Assembly: GCA_964398855.1 (NCBI GenBank)
Contig: CAYNOQ010000001.1
Location: forward strand, 30,869 to 94,868
Length of the DNA: 64,000 bases
DNA from: Mariniphaga sp964398855
GTDB taxonomy: Bacteria > Bacteroidota > Bacteroidia > Bacteroidales > Prolixibacteraceae
Direction: 5' to 3'
Positions 61,012-64,000 of this stretch are shown here, one piece after another (positions within the stretch are counted from its first letter, which is position 1; each line of letters opens with the position of its first letter). Below the pieces are notes generated by a model. The model was not told where the DNA came from and searched no databases. It saw only the letters and a list, made by a program, of their open reading frames with translations. Made by a program: the position numbers and the translations under genes.

Positions 61012-61311
61012 CTCTCCTACTGATTTTTGCTGATTCTTAAATTCTAAAGCATAATCTGTATTAAAAAACATATTACAATATACCTGCAAATCATTCTTAA
61101 ATTATAATTCAATTTCTCTTATTTCCTTTAAATTCTCTTTTCTATTGAAAATTTTTTAAATTTTTCTCTTTTTATATTGCTGACTATGATACGATTGCAT
61201 TAAAATGAAAAATAAATTTTCAAAATCGTGTCCCTTTTTCGTCCCTATGTTACTCTTATAGATGTTTAAGGGTTTAAAAAATTTAAATAGATAGAAACAA
61301 CTAAAAAATAG

Positions 61312-62502
61312 ATGAGTTTATACGACCAAATCATAGAAAATCCTCTTTTTTTCAAATGGATATTTCATCCATCTCCCGAGATTGAAGCTTACTGGGATAA
61401 TTATATAGAAAATACTCCCGGTCATGCAGAGAAAATTATTGAGCTAAAAACTCAAATTGAAATACATCTAAAATACGAAGAAAGAACTCTCACAGAGGCT
61501 GAGAAAAAGGCACTGGCTAAGCGAATCGCACGAATGCTGAATTTATCCTGGCGCAAGCAAAGGCGCATTCAGCTTATTCATGCAACCATGCGGTATGCCG
61601 CCACTGCCGTTTTATTTTTACTAATTGGTGGTAGTTTAGTTTACCTGTACATGGAGCGCAGACAGCCGCAAAATGTTGTTGAAAACATTTCGCTGTCTGC
61701 CCCTGTGCAGGAACCTACGCTATTTTTAGGCGATCGCAAACAGATTGCACTCAATCGTGGCGAATCGCAGTTAGAGTATTCATCAGACGGGAAAATTGTT
61801 GTCAATCGGGAAAACACTATTGAAAGCGATGGCAAAAATAGCGTTCCAGTGATGAATACGCTTGTTATTCCTTACGGCAGCCGCTCCCGCATTGCCTTAG
61901 CAGATGGCACCAAAGTATGGCTCAACGCGGGCAGCCGGCTCATCTATCCCTCCCGGTTTGTGGATACAACGCGCGAAGTATTCCTTTCCGGTGAAGCGTT
62001 CTTCGAGGTAACGGAGAATGAAAAGCAACCTTTTGTGGTTAAAACTGCCGATTTACTTGTTGAAGTAATGGGCACGGAATTTAATGTAACTGCCTATCCT
62101 GAGGACTCGAATGTGCTTACCGTTTTATCTAATGGTAAGGTGAAAATTAAAAGTGCTTCTGTTGGAGATGAAAGCAGGGATATTATTTTGAAACCCGGAC
62201 AATTAGCTGATTTTGACCGAAAGTCTTTGGAAACTTCCGTTCATACGGTAAATGTAGATGAATATACGCTTTGGACTGAAGGACTGTTCTATTTTAGCAA
62301 CACCGACCTGAACCGGATTACCAAAAAATTAGAACGTTTTTACAATATTCAGTTTTACTTTAACGATCCGTTTCAAAGTGGAATTAAGGTTTCTGGAAAG
62401 CTGGATGTTACCAAAGAGCGCAGTGAAGTGTTTAGCTATTTGGAAAGGTTGACAGCATTGCAGATTATTGAAGTGAGCGAAAAGCGCTTTGCGATTAAAT
62501 AA
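61312..62502 (+). CDS. FecR family anti-sigma factor
   Basis: A 396-residue membrane anti-sigma factor. The cytoplasmic N-terminus (about 1-90; MSLYDQIIENPLFFKWIFHPSPEIEAYW and a helical TLTEAEKKALAKRIARML) should hold an ECF sigma factor. One transmembrane helix spans about 94-114. The periplasmic FecR domain includes LVIPYGSRSRIALADGTKVWLNAGS, REVFLSGEAFFEV and VMGTEFNVTAYPED. A DUF4974 domain ends the protein (FYFSNTDLNRITKKLERFYNI). It should relay a signal from the STN domain of the SusC protein encoded next. The usual sigma gene is not upstream, so the partner must be encoded elsewhere. Confidence 0.93.
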   Translation: MSLYDQIIENPLFFKWIFHPSPEIEAYWDNYIENTPGHAEKIIELKTQIEIHLKYEERTLTEAEKKALAKRIARMLNLSWRKQRRIQLIHATMRYAATAVLFLLIGGSLVYLYMERRQPQNVVENISLSAPVQEPTLFLGDRKQIALNRGESQLEYSSDGKIVVNRENTIESDGKNSVPVMNTLVIPYGSRSRIALADGTKVWLNAGSRLIYPSRFVDTTREVFLSGEAFFEVTENEKQPFVVKTADLLVEVMGTEFNVTAYPEDSNVLTVLSNGKVKIKSASVGDESRDIILKPGQLADFDRKSLETSVHTVNVDEYTLWTEGLFYFSNTDLNRITKKLERFYNIQFYFNDPFQSGIKVSGKLDVTKERSEVFSYLERLTALQIIEVSEKRFAIK

Positions 62503-62615
62503 AACACCCGGAAGATTTTCCTGTGAGATTTAATTGGCGTTATCTCAAAGGATTAACCTGCCGGGTGGAGTAAATACCAAACAAATTTTAGTATTCATTA
62601 AAACTTTACAAAGTT

Positions 62616-64000
62616 ATGAAAATTTTTGATTTAACCGGTTTCCCGTTATGGGAAGCCAAAAAGAAATGGAGGCGAATTATGCGCTTAACATTGTTTCTAA
62701 TGGTTGGCTTTCTCGTTACGGCGAGTGCCGCCAACAGCTACTCGCAGACGACCCGTCTGAGTATAAACATTAAGGACGGGACAGTCATCGAACTGATGAA
62801 GTTTGTAGAGAAAAACAGCGAATATGTTTTCCTCTACAAAGATGAAGACCTGAATCTGGAGAAAAAAATTACGGTTGAAATGGAAAATGCCACCGTTCAG
62901 CAGATTCTTGATGCAGGTTTTGCCGGACAGGATGTGGGGTATGATGTGTATGACCGGCAGATTGTAATACATAAAACCGAAAAACTCCGGATTCCTGCCA
63001 GAACCATCCAGCAGCAAACAGTAACCGGTGTGGTAACAGAACAAAACGGACAGCCACTGCCCGGAGTGACAGTTGTAGTGAAAGGCACCACCACCGGTAC
63101 AGTTACCAATGCTGACGGGAACTTTACGCTGACTTTACCTTCGGGTGCTGAAGTCCTGCAATTCTCCTTTGTGGGGATGAGAGCCCAGGAAATACCTATT
63201 GAAGGGAGGACTACTTTTACGGTAGTAATGGAAGAAGAAACTATAGGATTGGAAGAAGTTGTGGCAATTGGTTATGGGGTGCAGAAAAAGGAAAATCTTG
63301 TTGGTGCAATTTCAGCAGTATCTGGAGAAAAGATTCAATCCATTCATTCTGGGGATGTTACAAATGCAATATCCGGTCAATTACCTGGTGCAATTGTCAT
63401 GCAACCATCAGGAGAGCCAGGACGTAACGAAGCTAAAATATTAATTCGTGGAAGAACAACGCTTGGTGACAATACAGGTCCCTTGGTTATCATTGATGGA
63501 ATACCAGATAGAAGTTTATATGAAATTGACCCAAGTGATATTGAGAGTATTTCTCTGCTAAAAGATGCCTCAGCAGCAATTTATGGTTCTCAGGCAGCAA
63601 ACGGTGTAATCCTTGTTACTACAAAAAGTGGATCTGAAGGGAATTGGATGAGTTACAGATTTTATCAAGGCTTTAAAACTCCAACTATTTTGCCAAAAAC
63701 TGCAAATGCTGGAGAATATGCCCAGTATATCAGTGATTATCAGACCTATGAAGGATTGTCTAGACTTTATTCAGATACTGATATTGAACTCTTTAAAAAT
63801 GGCAAAGATCTATGGGAACATCCGCAAACAGATTGGATGTCAGACCTTGTAAGAAAATGGGCAACTGAAAGTAATCATCATCTTTCTTTAAGTGGCTCTC
63901 ATAATGATATGAGGTATTACGGATCACTTGGTTTCAGAAATGATGAAGCTATGTATGCTCAGGAATCAACAAATTATAAACAATATAATTTAAGACTTAA
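62616..64000 (+). CDS. SusC/RagA-type TonB-dependent receptor with STN signalling domain, cut by window edge
   Basis: 461 codons are visible; the gene continues beyond 64,000. The start MKIFDLTGFPLWEAKKKW is the long N-terminus typical of this class, followed by a signal peptide ending NSYSQ. An STN domain (about 48-97, RLSINIKDGTVIELMKFVE) talks to FecR. A CarboxypepD_reg-like domain (about 127-200; GVVTEQNGQPLPGVTVVVKG) precedes the plug (NAISGQLPGAIVMQPSGEPG, LIRGRTTLGDNTGPLVIIDGIP, LLKDASAAIYGSQAANGVILVTTK). It should import a glycan or other large substrate with a SusD partner downstream. G+C falls from about 50% to about 35% along the visible part. Confidence 0.93.
   Translation, partial: MKIFDLTGFPLWEAKKKWRRIMRLTLFLMVGFLVTASAANSYSQTTRLSINIKDGTVIELMKFVEKNSEYVFLYKDEDLNLEKKITVEMENATVQQILDAGFAGQDVGYDVYDRQIVIHKTEKLRIPARTIQQQTVTGVVTEQNGQPLPGVTVVVKGTTTGTVTNADGNFTLTLPSGAEVLQFSFVGMRAQEIPIEGRTTFTVVMEEETIGLEEVVAIGYGVQKKENLVGAISAVSGEKIQSIHSGDVTNAISGQLPGAIVMQPSGEPGRNEAKILIRGRTTLGDNTGPLVIIDGIPDRSLYEIDPSDIESISLLKDASAAIYGSQAANGVILVTTKSGSEGNWMSYRFYQGFKTPTILPKTANAGEYAQYISDYQTYEGLSRLYSDTDIELFKNGKDLWEHPQTDWMSDLVRKWATESNHHLSLSGSHNDMRYYGSLGFRNDEAMYAQESTNYKQYNLRL

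Larger units (their letters stand above)
60793..61311. other. 519-base intergenic region upstream of fecR
   Basis: No gene is visible; in particular there is no ECF sigma factor, which usually precedes fecR. It holds a hairpin (60939-60970), a dispersed-repeat-like element (60993-61011) and, near the right end, two GTCCCT copies (61230-61235 and 61241-61246), 66 bases before the fecR ATG. Most of 61040-61200 is very A+T-rich. Confidence 0.7.

Noticed and set aside
60793..61311. Possible ECF sigma factor gene upstream of fecR
   Set aside because: No frame of sufficient length is present on either strand in this A+T-rich stretch.
1..64000. tRNA, rRNA, CRISPR arrays, insertion sequences, prophage
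   Set aside because: Intergenic stretches were read for cloverleaf-like arms, regularly spaced repeats, transposases and integrases; none was found. Small structured RNAs could have been missed by eye.

Overview
The window is chromosomal DNA from a Bacteroidota bacterium, most likely class Bacteroidia (Bacteroidales/Marinilabiliales-like). The evidence is a complete type IX secretion/gliding core (PorP, GldK, GldL, GldM, GldN), a FecR-SusC pair, an Oar-like TonB receptor, many promoters of the Bacteroidota type (TAnnTTTG close to the start codon), no Shine-Dalgarno preference, and about 43% GC in housekeeping genes. Two runs of exactly 100 N mark scaffold joins, so this is a draft or metagenome-derived assembly. 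No rRNA, tRNA, CRISPR array, insertion sequence or prophage was seen.

Left part (1-11,988): a Kdo transferase cut by the window edge, a fused lycopene cyclase, a cysteate synthase (probable sulfonolipid precursor enzyme), an SGNH-like DUF4886 protein, a calcineurin-like phosphoesterase, penicillin-binding protein 1A, topoisomerase I, and a ureohydrolase-fold protein whose metal ligands are mostly lost.

Type IX secretion block (12,088-19,378): porP, gldK, gldL, gldM and gldN on one strand, then a clear terminator and a second, very similar gldK paralogue. Next come a TonB-dependent receptor under a NikR-like repressor that lacks the nickel ligands, with a repeated candidate operator, then a higBA-type toxin-antitoxin pair, a ROK sugar kinase, yidD and a znuABC-type zinc importer.

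Middle part (26,741-48,111): surface-polysaccharide functions (methyltransferase, flippase, YfhO), alkyladenine glycosylase, a POT transporter, a membrane-anchored receiver-domain protein, an Ig-like lipoprotein, RNase R, the Oar-like receptor, a PfkB kinase, a deoxynucleoside kinase, a GH3-like acyl-adenylating enzyme and Dxs.

Right part (48,160-64,000): a sensor kinase, thyA-folA, an undescribed 3' remnant of a Fic gene fused to the end of folA, a Tat-exported DUF362 protein next to a NapH-NapG-type iron-sulfur fusion protein, a membrane/flippase operon, a GT4 glycosyltransferase, ornithine carbamoyltransferase, a probable outer-membrane protein, and a FecR anti-sigma factor without its sigma factor ahead of a SusC receptor cut by the right edge.

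The best candidates for something new are: (1) the NapH-NapG fusion with an internal twin-arginine segment beside a Tat-exported DUF362 protein; (2) the NikR-like regulator without nickel ligands, with its 21-bp-spaced GTnnCACGAA repeats; (3) the ureohydrolase pseudoenzyme leading into the type IX secretion genes; and (4) the Fic remnant.
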